The notes beneath the pieces are model-generated. The model was given only the letters and a program-made list of their open reading frames with translations, did no database searches and was not told the origin of the DNA. 64,000 nucleotides of DNA, taken from Cognatilysobacter claricitrinus (lineage in GTDB: Bacteria; Pseudomonadota; Gammaproteobacteria; Xanthomonadales; Xanthomonadaceae). The position numbers and the translations under genes were made by a program. Location of the stretch: NCBI RefSeq assembly GCF_045866565.1, contig NZ_BAAFZV010000002.1:62001-126000 (forward strand), written 5' to 3'. How positions within the stretch are numbered: the first letter of the stretch is position 1; every line of letters starts with the position of its first letter. This document shows, piece by piece, positions 32,684-40,976 of this stretch.

Positions 32684-33931
32684 TCAGCGCTTGGAATGCA
32701 TCGCGAAGAAATCGCGCACCTTCGGATACACCTGCGTGCGCCAGCGGCGGCCGCTGAAGATGCCGTAATGGCCCGCGCCTTCGACGACGAGGTGCTGGCG
32801 TTCGTTCTCCGGAATGCCCGTGCACAGCTTCTGCGCCGCGCGCGTCTGGCCGCGGCCGGAAATGTCGTCCAGCTCGCCTTCGATGGTGAGCAGGGCGGTG
32901 TCGTGGATCTTCGTCGGATCGACGCGCTGCCCACGCACTTCCCACTCGCCCTTCGGCAGCAGGTGTTCCTTGAACACGATGCGCACGGTGTCGAGGTAGT
33001 ACTCGGCCGGCATGTCGAGCACGGCGTTGTATTCGTCGTAGAAGCGGCGATGCGATTCGGCGTCTTCCAGATCGCCCTGCAGCAGGTTCTCGTAGAAGTC
33101 CCAGTGCGACGTGAAGTGCCGCTCCGGGTTCATCGCGACGAAGCCCATGTGCTGCAGGAAACCCGGATACACACGACGCCCCGCGCCCGGGAACGACGCC
33201 GGCACCGGGTGGATCAGTTGCGACTCGAACCACCACATCGGCTTGTGCGTGGCGAGGTCGTTGACCTGCGTCGGGTTCTCGCGCGTGTCGATCGGGCCGC
33301 CCATCATCACCAGCGATCGCGGCGTCGGCTCGCCGCGCGCGGCCATCAGCGACACCGCGGCGAGCACGGGAACGGTCGGCTGGCAGACGCTGATCACGTG
33401 CAGGTCGGCCGCGCCGATGTGCTGGATGAACTCCTCGACGTACACCACGTAATCGTCGAGATGGAACGGGCCTTCGGCGGCCGGCACCATGCGCGCGTCG
33501 ACCCAGTCGGTGATGTAGACGTCGTGGTCGCGCAGCAGCGTGCGCACGGTGTCGCGCAGCAGCGTGGCGTGGTGACCCGACAGCGGAGCGACGACCAGCA
33601 CCTTGGGCGACGCAGCCAGCGTTTCCACGCCGGCGACGTCGTCGGCGAAACGCTTGAAGTGCAGCAACCTGCAGAACGGCTTGCGAAGCGTCTCGCGCTC
33701 CATCACCGAATACACGCGGCCGTCGACCTCGACGTCGTGGATATCGAACGCGGGCTTCTCGTAGTCCTTGCCGAGCCGGTAGAAGAGCTCGTAGCCGGCG
33801 GACAGCTGGGCCGCGCCCGGCACGTCGTGCAGCCAGCTGCCCTGCGCGCCGAAGGCCTTGCTCATCGCATCGGCCCAGTAGGTCATCGGCGCGAGCCACG
33901 CGCGCCCGAGTTCATGCATCTGATAGAGCAT
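32684..33931 (-). CDS. Polyhydroxyalkanoate depolymerase (intracellular PhaZ-like)
   Basis: A 415-residue alpha/beta-hydrolase-like protein starting MLYQMHELGRAWLAPMTYWA, the family opening of intracellular PHB depolymerases. Conserved blocks: KVLVVAPLSGHHATLLRDTV, VYITDWVDARMVP, LHVISVCQPTVPVLAAVSLM (a Cys in VCQPT stands where the nucleophile lies), TIEGELDDISGRGQT and EGAGHYGIFSGRRW with the His. It degrades stored polyhydroxybutyrate to monomers. AGGGGG precedes ATG 33931 at 6 bases; ATG 33937 is the alternative. No pha synthase lies nearby. Confidence 0.9.
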   Translation of the reverse strand: MLYQMHELGRAWLAPMTYWADAMSKAFGAQGSWLHDVPGAAQLSAGYELFYRLGKDYEKPAFDIHDVEVDGRVYSVMERETLRKPFCRLLHFKRFADDVAGVETLAASPKVLVVAPLSGHHATLLRDTVRTLLRDHDVYITDWVDARMVPAAEGPFHLDDYVVYVEEFIQHIGAADLHVISVCQPTVPVLAAVSLMAARGEPTPRSLVMMGGPIDTRENPTQVNDLATHKPMWWFESQLIHPVPASFPGAGRRVYPGFLQHMGFVAMNPERHFTSHWDFYENLLQGDLEDAESHRRFYDEYNAVLDMPAEYYLDTVRIVFKEHLLPKGEWEVRGQRVDPTKIHDTALLTIEGELDDISGRGQTRAAQKLCTGIPENERQHLVVEGAGHYGIFSGRRWRTQVYPKVRDFFAMHSKR

Positions 33932-34002
33932 CGACATCCCCCTGTTGCGTCGCAGCATAGCGCAGGCGCTTGACGGCGGAATGTGAAGTGTGTCCGCCTC
34001 GT

Positions 34003-34611
34003 TCAACCCGGGATTTCGAGGGCCGCGGCCTGGTCGGCGAGGGCTGGCGAGAGCCACAGATGCGATCCCAGTGGAACGAAACCGGCGGCCTGCAGGCGCG
34101 TGCGGTAGAACCGCGCAGGGCGGCGACGGAAGCCCGCGGTGTCGCCTTCGATCTCGTCCTCGCGCGTGAACGTTTCCAGGAACGCGACGCCGCTGCACAG
34201 CTCGGCGAGGCCCGGCAGGCCGGCGTCGAGTTCGCGCGGCTCGAGGTAGTGCATGACGTCGCTGCAGACCAGCAGGTCGGCCGGCGCGCACGGGCGCAAC
34301 GATGCGAAATCGGCGAACGACGCGAGGTGCAGGTTGCGGCGACGACCGAAGCGTTCGATCGCATACGCACTGCTGTCGAAGCCGATGTAGCTTGCTTTCG
34401 GTCGAAGTTTTTTGACCGCCGGCTGCCACGCGCCTTCGCCGCAGCCGATATCGAGCACGCTGCGCAGTGGACGTTCGAGCCAGTACTCGGCGGTCGACAC
34501 CGCGAGCGCGACCTTGCGCGACAAGCGCGCTGCGCCACCGATCGCCGCGCGCTTGAGCGCCGGATCGCGGTACCAGCGTTCGAAATAGTCGCGGTCGTAG
34601 TGCTTGGCCAT
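34003..34611 (-). CDS. SAM-dependent methyltransferase
   Basis: A 202-residue class I methyltransferase. The SAM loop is SVLDIGCGEGAWQPAV, with motif 2 near YIGFDSSAYAIERFG and DLLVCSDVMHYLEP as motif 4. The N-terminal KHYDRDYFERWYRDP is typical of small-molecule or protein methyltransferases of the Methyltransf_25 group. The substrate is not recognised. ATG 34611 is preferred, a longer in-frame extension to 34686 being arginine-rich. Divergent from the HemJ-like gene. Confidence 0.87.
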   Translation of the reverse strand: MAKHYDRDYFERWYRDPALKRAAIGGAARLSRKVALAVSTAEYWLERPLRSVLDIGCGEGAWQPAVKKLRPKASYIGFDSSAYAIERFGRRRNLHLASFADFASLRPCAPADLLVCSDVMHYLEPRELDAGLPGLAELCSGVAFLETFTREDEIEGDTAGFRRRPARFYRTRLQAAGFVPLGSHLWLSPALADQAAALEIPG

Positions 34612-34684
34612 GCGGAATGCTCGTGGACGGACGATGCGCGATGCGCGTGGCATCCTACCGGCCCCGCCCGAACCCTGCCGCGCC

Positions 34685-35134
34685 ATGGCCTATCTCTGGA
34701 TCAAGACCGCCCACGTCGTGTTCGTGATGGCGTGGATGGCGTCGGTGTTCTACCTGCCGCGCATCCTCGTCAACATCGCCGAAGCGGGCGACAACGCGGC
34801 GGTGCGCGATCGACTGGTGTTGATGGGGCGCCGGCTGTATCGCTTCGGCCACATGATGTTCGGCGTCGCCTTCGCGCTCGGCCTGTTGCTCGCACTGGGC
34901 GGCAAGGTCATCGCCGGCATGCCGGTGTGGTTCGCGCCGGGCAACGGCTGGCTGCACGCGAAGATCGGTGGCGTGATCCTGATGCTGGCGTTCTTCGTCA
35001 TGAGCGGGCGCTGGCTCAAGCGCGCCGCGAAAGGCGGCCCGATTCCGTCATCGCGCACGCTGCGCATCGTGAACGAGATCCCCGTGTTGCTGCTCGTCGC
35101 GATCGTGTACCTGGTGCTCGCCAAGCCGTTCTGA
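34685..35134 (+). CDS. hemJ: HemJ/CopD family membrane protein
   Basis: A 149-residue four-helix membrane protein. LWIKTAHVVFVMAWMASVFYLP with its conserved His, the Met/Leu-rich helix 2 after GRRLYRFGHMMFGVAFALGL, WLHAKIGGVILMLAFFV with a second His, and the C-terminal IVNEIPVLLLVAIVYLVLAK match the HemJ family. HemJ oxidises protoporphyrinogen IX to protoporphyrin IX in bacteria lacking HemG and HemY. Similar sequences are also annotated CopD, so the role in heme synthesis is likely rather than proven. It faces the alkaline phosphatase gene. Confidence 0.75.
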   Translation: MAYLWIKTAHVVFVMAWMASVFYLPRILVNIAEAGDNAAVRDRLVLMGRRLYRFGHMMFGVAFALGLLLALGGKVIAGMPVWFAPGNGWLHAKIGGVILMLAFFVMSGRWLKRAAKGGPIPSSRTLRIVNEIPVLLLVAIVYLVLAKPF

Positions 35135-35141
35135 TCGACGA

Positions 35142-35167
35142 CGACGGCGGCCGTTGCACCGCCGTCG
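35142..35167. terminator. Hairpin between convergent genes
   Basis: CGACGGCGG (35142-35150) and CCGCCGTCG (35159-35167) with an 8-base loop lie exactly between the hemJ stop and the alkaline phosphatase stop. There is no T-tract, so it may act as a Rho-dependent or RNA-stabilising stem instead of an intrinsic terminator. Confidence 0.4.
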
Positions 35168-35177
35168 CGTGGGTTCG

Positions 35178-36863
35178 TCAGTGCGCGGGTGCGAGCGATG
35201 CGGGCATCGAAACCGGCACGCCGTTCGCGTCGCAACCGCCCGCCTTGCATACCGCCGCGCGCAGATGTGGCGTGGCCTGCAGCAGGATGTGGAAGAGCGA
35301 GTTTTCCTCGAGGCTCCCGCGCACCGCGTCGCTGCCCGGGCCGCGCGCCCAGACGCCTACGTCGTCGCCACCGTGCGTTTCCGATGCCATCGGCACCAGC
35401 GCTTCCTGCATGTAGTCGGGTGACGCTGTGTCGACGTTGGTCAGGTCGGGACGGCCGTTCTTCGCGTCCTGCGCGCCGCTGACGATGTGCGGGTAGTGCT
35501 TGATGCCTTCGGGCTGCTGGTCGGTGGCGCCGACATAGCCCGGGCCGTTCGAATAGTTGAGCGTGGTGTATGGATGGCCGGCAGCGTCGACGGCGTATTC
35601 GGTCTTGCCGTCGCCTTCGCCGCTGCTGCCTTTCACCTTGCCGAGGATCGGATTTCCGCGCACCGGGTAACCGACGAAGCTCAGCGTGTGCGAGTGATCG
35701 GCGGTGACGAGGATCAACGTGTCGTCGGCCGACGTGGCCTGCATCGCGGCGCGCACGGCGTCGCTGAATTCGACCGTTTCCGTGAGCGCGCGATACGCAT
35801 TGCCTTCGTGATTCGCGTGGTCGATGCGCCCGCCTTCGACGAGCAGCACGTAGCCGTCGCGACTCTTGGACAGGCGCGAGATCGCGGCGCGCGTCATCGT
35901 CGGAAGGTCCGGTTCGCCCGCTGCGTCGGTCGGGCGGTCGGTGACGTAATGCATATGGCTGGGATCGAACAGGCCCAGCAACGGCGCGTCGGCCGATGCG
36001 TCGGCGAGCTGCTTCGCGCTCCACACATAGGCACCGCCCGGATGCTTCGCGCGCCATTCGCCGATGAGGTCGCGGCCGTCGAGGCGCAGGCCGTGCTTGT
36101 CGGCGTACTCCGGATCTTCGTCGGCGGCCGGCATGAAGTTCGACCGCCCGCCGCCCATCAGCACTTTCACGCGATCGGCGTACGGCGATTCGACGAGCTG
36201 GCGCGCGATGTCGATGCAACCGGCGTCGCGTGCTTCGACAGGCATCTCGGCGTCCGCTTCCCAGTTGCGATCGGGCACGTGGGTGAACGTCGCCGCGGGT
36301 GTGGCATGGGTGACACGCGTGGTGGTGACGATGCCGACGTCCATGCCCTGCGACGCGGCGATTTCCCACAGCGTCGTCGTCGGGTGCAGCCTGGCCTGCG
36401 CGCAGTTGCCACGCGGCACTTCCGGCCCGACCGAGATGACGCCGATGCGCGTTTTCACGCCGGTCGCGATCGCGCTCATGGTGCCGGCCGAATCCGGCGT
36501 CTGCGAATCGGTGTTGTAGGTCTTGCTGAGCGCGGTGGACGGGAAGTCTTCCCAGCTCAGCCGGTTCTCTTCGCCCGGATGCCCGTGGCGCTGGCCTTCG
36601 AGGATGCGCGCCGCGGCGACCGTGGTCAGGCTCATGCCGTCGCCGAGGAAGACGATCACGTTCTTCGCGTGCCCGCCCATCGCACCGCGCGCGGCCGCCT
36701 GCGAGGCGCCGTTGCGGAACCACCAGGCGCTGGTCTCGCCCGTCGGGCGGTCGATGGCGGGGACATCGACGGTGTAGTGGGGCGCGGTCGCGGTGGTGGT
36801 GGCGCAGGCGGCGCAGAGCAGCGTCGCGGCGAGCGCGAGGCTTGCGGGCAGAAGTCGGTGCAT
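35178..36863 (-). CDS. Lipoprotein alkaline phosphatase (PhoA-like)
   Basis: A 561-residue phosphomonoesterase with a lipobox LLCAAC at residues 15-20 giving a lipid anchor. NVIVFLGDGMSLTTVAAARI holds the first metal Asp, TPDSAGTMSAIATGVKTR the nucleophile Ser, VEGGRIDHANHEGNAYRALT, TADHSHTLSFVGYP and SETHGGDDV the remaining metal ligands. It releases phosphate from organic esters at the cell surface or in the periplasm, expected to be induced by phosphate limitation; no Pho box was found by eye. It is divergent from the symporter at 37040 with a 176-base gap. Confidence 0.94.
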   Translation of the reverse strand: MHRLLPASLALAATLLCAACATTTATAPHYTVDVPAIDRPTGETSAWWFRNGASQAAARGAMGGHAKNVIVFLGDGMSLTTVAAARILEGQRHGHPGEENRLSWEDFPSTALSKTYNTDSQTPDSAGTMSAIATGVKTRIGVISVGPEVPRGNCAQARLHPTTTLWEIAASQGMDVGIVTTTRVTHATPAATFTHVPDRNWEADAEMPVEARDAGCIDIARQLVESPYADRVKVLMGGGRSNFMPAADEDPEYADKHGLRLDGRDLIGEWRAKHPGGAYVWSAKQLADASADAPLLGLFDPSHMHYVTDRPTDAAGEPDLPTMTRAAISRLSKSRDGYVLLVEGGRIDHANHEGNAYRALTETVEFSDAVRAAMQATSADDTLILVTADHSHTLSFVGYPVRGNPILGKVKGSSGEGDGKTEYAVDAAGHPYTTLNYSNGPGYVGATDQQPEGIKHYPHIVSGAQDAKNGRPDLTNVDTASPDYMQEALVPMASETHGGDDVGVWARGPGSDAVRGSLEENSLFHILLQATPHLRAAVCKAGGCDANGVPVSMPASLAPAH

Positions 36864-37039
36864 GGACGAAGACGGCAGACGGGAGGCGGCCGATTATGCC
36901 GACGCCACCTGACGATTCGCGCCTGCCACGCCGAGCCGTGCTGTCGGTCACGCTGGCGGGACGCTGCGACCTCGCGCGGGGCATCGTTCCATGACGCGCG
37001 CTTCGCTATCGTGCGGTTCTGACCTTTCCGGCCCGCCCC

Positions 37040-38368
37040 ATGTCCCTCGTCCACGCCTGGCTGAAGATCCGATTCTGGAAGCGCGTGCTGCTCGGTTTCG
37101 CGCTGGGCGCGCTGGCTGGCTGGCTGATGGGGCCGGCCGCGGCGACGTGGTTCGGCCCGCTCGGCGATCTCTATGTCCGCCTGATCAAGATGATCGCGGT
37201 GCCGCTGGTGTTCTTCGCGGTGGTCAACGCGGTGGCGGCGCTGCACGGGCAGAAGTCGATGGCCGCGCTCGGCGGTCGCACGTTCCTGTGGTTCGCGCTG
37301 ACAGCGGTGATCGCGGTCGGCATCGGCCTGGGCGTCGGCACGCTGCTGCAGCCGGGCGTTGGTGTCACGCATCTCGCGGTCGACCCCGACTACGTGCCGA
37401 AGTACGTGCCCAGCGTCGCCAACGTGCTGCTGTCGGTGGTGCCCGACAACCCGTTCGCGGCGATGACCGGGATCGGCGAGAAGAAGAATGCGGCGGGCGA
37501 GCTGGTGCTCGCATTCGGCAAGGGCTCGATCCTGCCGGTGATCTTCTGGGCGGGCCTGCTCGGCTTCGCGATGGTGAAGCTCGGCGAGCGCGTGCCGCGC
37601 ATGCGCGAGCTGATGGGCGAGGGCCGCGACCTGATGGTGCAAGTCACCCGCTTCGTGCTCGAAATGACGCCGATCGGTACGTTCGGCCTGATCGCCGCTC
37701 TGGTCGGCGAGTTCGGTTTCGAGAAGCTGCTGCCGCTCGGCAAGTTCGTGATCGCGCTGTACGTCGCCTGCGGCCTGCACATCGTGCTGAGTTACGGCGG
37801 CCTGCTGCTGCTGCACCGCCTGAACCCGCTGCGCTTCTTCAAGGGCGCGTTCCCGGCGATGCAGGTCGCGTTCGTCAGCTCGTCGAGCTTCGCGGCGATG
37901 CCGGCGTCGCTCAACGCGGCGACGCGCAACCTCGGTGTCGACAAGGACTACGCAGCGTTCGCCGTGCCGCTGGGCGCGTCGATCAAGATGGATGGCTGCG
38001 GTGCGATCTATCCGGCGCTGTGCGCGCTCTTCATCTCGCAATACACCGGCGTGCCGCTCACGCCCGACCAGTACTTCATCGTGCTGATCGCCTCGGTGCT
38101 GGGCAGTTTCGGTACGGCCGGCGTGCCGGGCACAGCAGTTGTGATGGCGACGGTGGTGCTGAGCGCGGCGGGGCTGCCGCTGGAAGTGATCGGCTACCTG
38201 TACGCGATCGATCGCGTGCTCGACATGATGCGCACGATGACCAACGTCACCGGGCAGGTGCTGGTGCCGGTGCTCGTTGCGCGCGAGACCGGGCTGCTCG
38301 ACACCGCCGTCTACAACGCGGGGCGTACCGACGTCGGCGGCCTCGACGCGGACGCCGAGGCGGCCTGA
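37040..38368 (+). CDS. Dicarboxylate/amino acid:cation symporter
   Basis: A 442-residue inner-membrane transporter of the DAACS (GltP/DctA) family. Signature segments: YVRLIKMIAVPLVFFAVVNA, the serine-rich hairpin region AFVSSSSFAAMPASLNAATR, PLGASIKMDGCGAIYPALCA, LGSFGTAGVPGTAVVMATVV (re-entrant loop), and DRVLDMMRTMTNVTGQVLVP. It imports glutamate, aspartate or C4-dicarboxylates with protons or sodium. The exact substrate is not resolvable; the Asp/Asn/Thr of the last helix are compatible with acidic substrates. The thioesterase follows after 28 bases, possibly in one transcript. Confidence 0.93.
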   Translation: MSLVHAWLKIRFWKRVLLGFALGALAGWLMGPAAATWFGPLGDLYVRLIKMIAVPLVFFAVVNAVAALHGQKSMAALGGRTFLWFALTAVIAVGIGLGVGTLLQPGVGVTHLAVDPDYVPKYVPSVANVLLSVVPDNPFAAMTGIGEKKNAAGELVLAFGKGSILPVIFWAGLLGFAMVKLGERVPRMRELMGEGRDLMVQVTRFVLEMTPIGTFGLIAALVGEFGFEKLLPLGKFVIALYVACGLHIVLSYGGLLLLHRLNPLRFFKGAFPAMQVAFVSSSSFAAMPASLNAATRNLGVDKDYAAFAVPLGASIKMDGCGAIYPALCALFISQYTGVPLTPDQYFIVLIASVLGSFGTAGVPGTAVVMATVVLSAAGLPLEVIGYLYAIDRVLDMMRTMTNVTGQVLVPVLVARETGLLDTAVYNAGRTDVGGLDADAEAA

Positions 38369-38396
38369 TCGCGCGGCCTGTGCTACACCGTCGCGC

Positions 38397-38888
38397 ATGA
38401 AAGACCGCGAACTCACCCTGCGCTTCCTCGCGCAACCGACCGACGTCAACTACGGCGGCAAGGTCCACGGCGGCGCCGTGATGAAGTGGATCGATCAGGC
38501 GGGCTACGCCGCGGCGGTCGCTTGGAGCGGGCACTACTCGGTGACGGTGGCGGTGGGCGGCATCCGCTTCCTCGCGCCCATCCGCATTTCCGACCTCGTC
38601 ACGCTCGAGGCGAAGCTGGTGCATACCGGCACGACGAGCATGCATTTCGCCATCGAAGTGCGCGCCCGCGATCCAAAGGATCCGCAGACGGGCGATCGCC
38701 TGTGCACGCACTGCGTGATCGTGTTCGTCGCCCTGGACGCCCCCGAAGGCAAGCCGGTGCCCGTGCCGCCGTGGACGCCCACGGACGACGAGGACCGCCG
38801 TCTTGCCGAATACGCGCAGCAGGTGATGGCGCTCAGCCGCGGCATCGAACCGCTGCTCGAGGACGTCATGGGCGCGCCCGCCGCCTGA
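38397..38888 (+). CDS. Acyl-CoA thioesterase (hotdog fold, YciA-like)
   Basis: A 163-residue hotdog-fold enzyme that hydrolyses acyl-CoA to free acid and CoA. The opening LTLRFLAQPTDVNYGGKVHG, then GGAVMKWIDQAGYAAAVAWS with the catalytic Asp, followed by VAVGGIRFLAPIRISDLVTL and EAKLVHTGTTSMHFAIEVRA are the YciA/BACH pattern. Chain length specificity is unknown. It lies downstream of the symporter and ends near a symmetric hairpin (38894-38919). Confidence 0.9.
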   Translation: MKDRELTLRFLAQPTDVNYGGKVHGGAVMKWIDQAGYAAAVAWSGHYSVTVAVGGIRFLAPIRISDLVTLEAKLVHTGTTSMHFAIEVRARDPKDPQTGDRLCTHCVIVFVALDAPEGKPVPVPPWTPTDDEDRRLAEYAQQVMALSRGIEPLLEDVMGAPAA

Positions 38889-38893
38889 ATGCG

Positions 38894-38919
38894 CGAAGGC
38901 CGCCCGGAGGCGGCCTTCG
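38894..38919. terminator. Hairpin between convergent thioesterase and NlpC/P60 genes
   Basis: CGAAGGCCGCC (38894-38904), loop CGGA, GGCGGCCTTCG (38909-38919), an 11-bp perfect stem. No U-tract follows on either side, so intrinsic termination is unsure. Confidence 0.5.
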
Positions 38920-38942
38920 AACGATCCCGAGGTGGATGCGGA

Positions 38943-39584
38943 TCAGATGTCGGCGACGCGGCGCGCGCGGACGAACTTGCCGTTCCAGTAGCCGGTGTCG
39001 AGCTCGGACACGGTGACGTCGCGGCCCGTGCGCGGCGCGTGCAGGAACTTGCCGTTGCCGATGTAGATGCCGACGTGGTCGACGCCGCTGCTGTGCGTGC
39101 TGAAGAACACGAGGTCGCCGGCGGTCAGCTGGCTACGTTCGATCTGCGTGCCGGTCTGCGCCATGTCGCGCGCGACGCGCGGAAGTTCGACGCCAAGCGC
39201 GTTGCGGAACACGTAGCCGACCAGGCCCGAGCAGTCGAAGCCGTCGGTCGAGGTACCGCCCCAGCGATACGGGGTGCCGAGCAGGGCGAACGCACGCGCC
39301 AGCACGCTCTGCGCGCGGCCGGTGACCGGCGCCGCGGTGGCGTTGCTGCTGCGGGCGCCCGGCACGATCAGGCGGTTGATGTCCGACGCCAGCATCAGCG
39401 CGCGGTCGGAGAGCGTCATCGAATCGGGGAGCGCGGCGCGGGAGTCGGCCGGCGCGTCCGCGCTGTCCGCTCCCATGCCCACGGTGTTCGCCGGATCGGC
39501 AAACGCCGGGACGGCCGCCAGCGCCAGAAGGGCGGCCAGGGCGGCGCGAGTGAAGGAGCGGTTGAAAGTATTCCGGGTCATCAC
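38943..39584 (-). CDS. NlpC/P60 cysteine peptidase
   Basis: A 213-residue secreted endopeptidase. Signal peptide (RAALAALLALAAVPAFA), a Ser/Ala-rich spacer, then the NlpC/P60 domain: LGTPYRWGGTSTDGFDCSGL with catalytic Cys in FDCSGLV, GDLVFFSTHSSGVDHVGIYI with the His in HVGIYI, and FLHAPRTGRDVTVS with the last polar residue. It cleaves peptidoglycan stem peptides (D-Glu to meso-Dpm). It is the first of two consecutive NlpC/P60 genes; three 11-bp-spaced repeats lie in its promoter. Confidence 0.93.
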   Translation of the reverse strand: MMTRNTFNRSFTRAALAALLALAAVPAFADPANTVGMGADSADAPADSRAALPDSMTLSDRALMLASDINRLIVPGARSSNATAAPVTGRAQSVLARAFALLGTPYRWGGTSTDGFDCSGLVGYVFRNALGVELPRVARDMAQTGTQIERSQLTAGDLVFFSTHSSGVDHVGIYIGNGKFLHAPRTGRDVTVSELDTGYWNGKFVRARRVADI

Positions 39585-39639
39585 CGGGGCCTCACGATTT
39601 CGTCACGGGGGCATCATGCCCGCCGAACGGAGGCGTTTG

Positions 39640-39666
39640 GTTAGCAAGACGTTAGCTGGCCGTTAA
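39640..39666 (-). promoter_or_regulatory. Three 11-bp-spaced GTTAG repeats upstream of the NlpC/P60 gene
   Basis: On the + strand GTTAG (39640-39644), GTTAG (39651-39655) and GTTAA (39662-39666) repeat with an exact 11-base period, 56-82 bases before the gene start at 39584. Direct repeats at one helical turn are the hallmark of OmpR/PhoB-class response regulator binding sites; the regulator is unknown. Confidence 0.55.
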
Positions 39667-39749
39667 TTCCCGGGGTCGGTGTCCCAGAAACGGACTTCAG
39701 CGTTGTGACGGCGGCTGTACCGAAAAAGTGGGCTCCAGCCGCTTGGCCG

Positions 39750-40325
39750 TCACATCAGCAGACGCCTCGCGCCGCGGAAATGGTCCCGCCAGTACGGGCC
39801 GTCCAGACGGTCCAGCCGCACCGTCCCGCCGGTGCTGGGCGCATGGACGAACCGGCCTTCGCCCACGTAAATGCCTACGTGGCTGACGCCAGCGGCGTCG
39901 CCGAACACCACGAGGTCGCCGGTCGCCATCCGATCGAAGCCGACATCGCGGCCGAGGCGGGCGAGTTCACCGGAGTTGCGCGGCAGCTGGCGCGACAGCG
40001 TGTCGTGGAAGACGTAGCCGACCAGCCCGCTGCAGTCGAAGCCGCTGTCCGGCGTGTTGCCGCCGTACTTGTAGGGCGTGCCGACCAGCGACAACGCGCG
40101 CATCAGGACGGCGTTGGCGGCGTCGGGGTTATCCGGCGTCGTCGACGGCCACACGGTCGGGAACACGACGCGTGGCGGCGGTGGCGAATGGCGGACAACC
40201 GCTTCGGGTCCACCGCACGCGGCGAGCAGCAACGGGAGAAGGAGCCCCATGCTCGCTGGCGCGGGGAAACGCTTGCCGGGATAATGCCGCCGTTCCATTG
40301 TCGGCAAGCTTGACGGCTCGTTCAC
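39750..40325 (-). CDS. NlpC/P60 lipoprotein cysteine peptidase
   Basis: About 191 residues, a paralogue of the preceding gene. MGLLLPLLLAACGG gives a lipobox LAAC, so it is lipid-anchored, unlike the secreted neighbour. The NlpC/P60 core has VGTPYKYGGNTPDSGFDCSG with Cys, GDLVVFGDAAGVSHVGIYVG with the His, and FVHAPSTGGTVRLDRLDG. Cleaves murein peptides. The start is uncertain: ATG 40325, 40298 or 40250 (immediately at the lipobox) are all in frame. Both genes are read in the same direction, 165 bases apart, indicating a duplication with divergent targeting. Confidence 0.9.
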   Translation of the reverse strand: MNEPSSLPTMERRHYPGKRFPAPASMGLLLPLLLAACGGPEAVVRHSPPPPRVVFPTVWPSTTPDNPDAANAVLMRALSLVGTPYKYGGNTPDSGFDCSGLVGYVFHDTLSRQLPRNSGELARLGRDVGFDRMATGDLVVFGDAAGVSHVGIYVGEGRFVHAPSTGGTVRLDRLDGPYWRDHFRGARRLLM

Positions 40326-40419
40326 GCCGCTTCAATGCCGCTCGTCCCGCCAGCCGCCGCGTCCACGATGCGGGCCGCCGGCTTCGCACATTTCCGCCGC
40401 TGGCGGTTCCAGGATTTCC

Positions 40420-40899
40420 ATGAAGATCGAGAAGAACAGCGTCGTCCGCTTCCACTACACCGTCTCCGAGCAGGGCCAGGAGTCGATCGAGTCGTCCGAG
40501 GGCCGCGAGCCGCTGGCGATCATGGTCGGCCACGGCAACATCATCCCGGGCCTCGAGGAGGCCATGATGGGTCACGAGGCCGGCGACAAGTTCGACGTCG
40601 ACGTCGCGGCCGCGCAGGCCTACGGTGAGCGTCGCGACGGCCTGACCCAGCGCGTGCCGAAGAAGCACTTCGAAGGCCAGCCGCTGCAGCCGGGCATGCA
40701 GGTCGTGCTCAACACCAATTTCGGCCCGCGCGCCGTGACCATCGAGAAGGTCGGCATGACGGTGGTCGACGTCGACCTGAACCACCCGATGGCGGGCAAG
40801 GACCTGCACTTCGCGATCGAGATCGTCGACGTGCGCGAGGCCAGCGCCGAGGAGCTCGAGCACGGCCACGTGCACGGCGAGGGCGGCCACCAGCACTGA
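40420..40899 (+). CDS. slyD: FKBP-type peptidyl-prolyl isomerase SlyD
   Basis: A 159-residue cytoplasmic chaperone. The split FKBP domain starts SVVRFHYTVSEQGQESIESS, then LAIMVGHGNIIPGLEEAMMG, with the insert-in-flap domain around FDVDVAAAQAYGERRDGLTQ and AVTIEKVGMTVVDVDLNHPM, closing ELEHGHVHGEGGHQH. SlyD isomerises prolines and binds metals with its His-rich tail, shorter here than in E. coli. It is monocistronic with a terminator at 40929. Confidence 0.95.
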   Translation: MKIEKNSVVRFHYTVSEQGQESIESSEGREPLAIMVGHGNIIPGLEEAMMGHEAGDKFDVDVAAAQAYGERRDGLTQRVPKKHFEGQPLQPGMQVVLNTNFGPRAVTIEKVGMTVVDVDLNHPMAGKDLHFAIEIVDVREASAEELEHGHVHGEGGHQH

Positions 40900-40928
40900 G
40901 CGGCCCACCACTCATATATATGTGCAAA

Positions 40929-40958
40929 CGAAAGGCCCGCCGAAGCGGGCCTTTCGCG
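40929..40958 (+). terminator. Intrinsic terminator between slyD and the M4 protease gene
   Basis: CGAAAGGCCCGC (40929-40940), loop CGAA, GCGGGCCTTTCG (40945-40956), 12-bp stem. It can serve both the + strand slyD and the convergent protease; the T-tract is short on both sides. Confidence 0.65.
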
Positions 40959-40976
40959 TTTCGGGGCGCCGGTCGG

